DNA of 6,812 nt from Deltaproteobacteria bacterium (lineage in GTDB: Bacteria > Desulfobacterota > Desulfobacteria > Desulfobacterales > Desulfatirhabdiaceae): the NCBI GenBank assembly GCA_021778975.1, contig JAJYBO010000156.1, forward strand, positions 1 to 6,812, written 5' to 3'. Below are positions 6,188 to 6,812 of the stretch, piece by piece. The position numbers and the translations under genes are program-made. Under the pieces are notes generated by a model. The model was not told the DNA's origin, searched no databases, and was given only the letters and a program-made list of their open reading frames with translations. Numbering within the stretch: position 1 is the stretch's first letter; every line of letters starts with the position of its first letter.

Positions 6188-6460
6188 CTATACCGCCACT
6201 GCAAGATATTCTTCTTTTACAGCCTGTCGGGAATGCCATACGTGCTTGTATTTTGTGAAGCCTGACTCTTCAAGCACATCATCGAGTGTGCCCATTTCAG
6301 CACATTCCCCGATAAAAGCTTCAACCGCTTCAATCAAACTGTGTCTTGCATCTTCGACAGACTGACCATAACTTGACACATTTAATTCAGGAGACAATGC
6401 CACATACACATCACCTTCCATAAATATTTCAACCCTCAAATCCAACTGAATATTATACAT
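6188..6460 (-). CDS. hicB: HicB-family antitoxin
   Basis: A 90-residue HicB-family antitoxin that should bind and block the downstream HicA. The family core is clear: GDVYVALSPELNVSSYGQSV (16-35), then EDARHSLIEAVEAFIGE (36-52), and GTLDDVLEESGF (57-68). After it comes a short tail, with no visible ribbon-helix-helix or helix-turn-helix DNA-binding domain, so autorepression by HicB itself is not evident. I chose ATG 6460 because AAGGAG lies 9 bases upstream and the family homology starts there. The reading frame stays open further upstream, but that part would run through the intergenic repeat. The pair is antitoxin first, the opposite of the classical hicAB order. Expression presumably depends on a promoter within or upstream of the repeat, or on read-through from mrdA; I found no convincing promoter. 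Confidence 0.87.
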   Translation of the reverse strand: MYNIQLDLRVEIFMEGDVYVALSPELNVSSYGQSVEDARHSLIEAVEAFIGECAEMGTLDDVLEESGFTKYKHVWHSRQAVKEEYLAVAV

Positions 6461-6469
6461 AAAAATTGA

Positions 6470-6475
6470 CTCCTT
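6470..6475 (-). promoter_or_regulatory. ribosome binding site of hicB
   Basis: AAGGAG on the minus strand, 9 bases before ATG 6460. It decides the hicB start against the longer open frame that extends through the repeat. Confidence 0.75.
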
Positions 6476-6485
6476 AATTTTGATG

Positions 6486-6502
6486 CTCTCGTAAAAAGTC
6501 GA
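6486..6502. repeat. additional partial copy of the CGTAAAAAGT repeat end
   Basis: The stretch CTCGTAAAAAGTCGA shares TCGTAAAAAGT with the left arm of the palindrome that begins a few bases further on (6509), in the same orientation. Between hicB and the palindrome there are therefore two direct copies of the arm core about 27 bases apart, as if two elements had been nested or one had been partly deleted. Confidence 0.55.
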
Positions 6503-6508
6503 ATTTCG

Positions 6509-6632
6509 GACGGCTTCGTAAAAAGTTCGCAGGCAAGGCGCGCAAATCCTGAGGAATGAAGCGTACTTGTGGTACGCCGCAATGACGAAGGATGCGGCGC
6601 AACGCAGCATGCGGACTTTTTACGAAGTCGTC
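6509..6632. repeat. 124-bp imperfect palindrome (MITE-like or REP-like element) between mrdA and hicB
   Basis: The outer arms 6509-6534 and 6607-6632 are inverted repeats matching at 23 of 26 positions (core CTTCGTAAAAAGT). Further nested complementary pieces share the same centre near 6569-6570: ATCCT (6546-6550) with AGGAT (6589-6593), and GCGTAC (6561-6566) with GTACGC (6572-6577) around a TTGTG loop. The whole unit can thus fold into one long hairpin. The right arm also contains a small self-complementary unit, GACTTTTTACGAAGTC. It encodes nothing recognisable. It lies 20 bases past the mrdA stop and may act as a transcription barrier or RNA-processing site; the repeat call rests on the structure and on partial copies elsewhere in the window. 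Confidence 0.85.
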
Positions 6633-6652
6633 AAACATGATGATATCCATTG

Positions 6653-6812
6653 TTATTGATGCGCCTCTCCAGAAGGCTGTGAAGTACTTTCGGACAGATA
6701 TGCCCGAATTACTTCCCTGGCAATCGGCGCCGCCGCGCTGGCGCCATGTACACCATGTTCGACCAGCACGGCAACGGCTATTTTAGGATTATCCGATGGT
6801 GCATACGACACA
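6653..6812 (-). CDS. mrdA: penicillin-binding protein 2 (peptidoglycan D,D-transpeptidase MrdA), C-terminal end
   Basis: This is the last 52 codons of a gene that enters from the right edge and ends at TAA (6655-6653). The peptide reads SYAPSDNPKIAVAVLVEHG (2-20), then HGASAAAPIAREVIRAYL (22-39), and a short polar tail. This is the conserved C-terminal end of the class B transpeptidase domain. The DNPKIAVAVLVEHG and AAAPIAREVI blocks point to PBP2 rather than FtsI. PBP2 cross-links peptidoglycan in the periplasm during cell elongation, normally with RodA. The catalytic SxxK, SxN and KTG motifs lie outside the window, so activity cannot be judged. Confidence 0.85.
   Translation of the reverse strand, partial: VSYAPSDNPKIAVAVLVEHGVHGASAAAPIAREVIRAYLSESTSQPSGEAHQ

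Noticed and set aside
6461..6610. N-terminal extension of HicB by 50 residues through the repeat
   Set aside because: The extension translates the intergenic palindrome and has no family similarity, while AAGGAG 9 bases before ATG 6460 gives a proper start.

Overview
This 6.8-kb window reads as one side of a surface-polysaccharide locus in a Gram-negative bacterium. The gene mix (a WecA/MraY-type initiating transferase with an extra cytoplasmic domain, two family-2 glycosyltransferases, PBP2, HicBA, MntA/HepT and an AAA-ATPase-like/PD-(D/E)XK protein), the moderate GC content and the CGTAAAAAGT-type intergenic palindromes suggest a deltaproteobacterium of the Desulfobacterota type. That assignment is inference from gene content, not from a marker gene. 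Every gene supported here is on the minus strand, so transcription runs from high to low coordinates.

In transcription order: (1) 6812-6653 is the last 52 residues of penicillin-binding protein 2 (MrdA), cut by the window edge. (2) 6632-6486 is a 124-bp imperfect palindrome plus an extra half-copy of its end sequence. (3) 6460-5941 is a HicB antitoxin / HicA toxin pair in the antitoxin-first order. (4) 5930-5826 is a 34-codon ORF with a strong ribosome binding site and one hydrophobic segment, probably a small membrane protein. (5) 5801-4899 is a WaaE-like family-2 glycosyltransferase. (6) 4830-4379 is an MntA-type minimal nucleotidyltransferase followed by only the C-terminal third to half of its HepT (HEPN) partner. 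(7) 4350-3577 is a second family-2 glycosyltransferase of the WfgS-like type. (8) 3446-1719 is an AAA-ATPase-like protein with a C-terminal PD-(D/E)XK nuclease-like domain. (9) 1544 to beyond position 1 is a polyprenyl-phosphate sugar-1-phosphate transferase with a C-terminal extension that continues past the window edge.

The backbone is envelope biogenesis. The transferase at 1-1544 would load the first sugar phosphate on undecaprenyl phosphate, and the two glycosyltransferases would extend that lipid-linked sugar or another glycan. PBP2 belongs to peptidoglycan elongation. Between these genes sit three unrelated accessory cassettes: HicBA, MntA plus broken HepT, and the AAA/PD-(D/E)XK protein. 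Each has a full or degenerate copy of the CGTAAAAAGT repeat on at least one side, and the AAA gene has one on both sides. This association of repeats with cassettes is the most interesting pattern here. Other points worth checking are the truncated HepT beside an apparently intact MntA, the unassigned C-terminal domain of the initiating transferase, and the small ORF coupled to hicA. No tRNA, rRNA, CRISPR array or insertion-sequence transposase was seen, and no gene-free stretch exceeds 300 bases.
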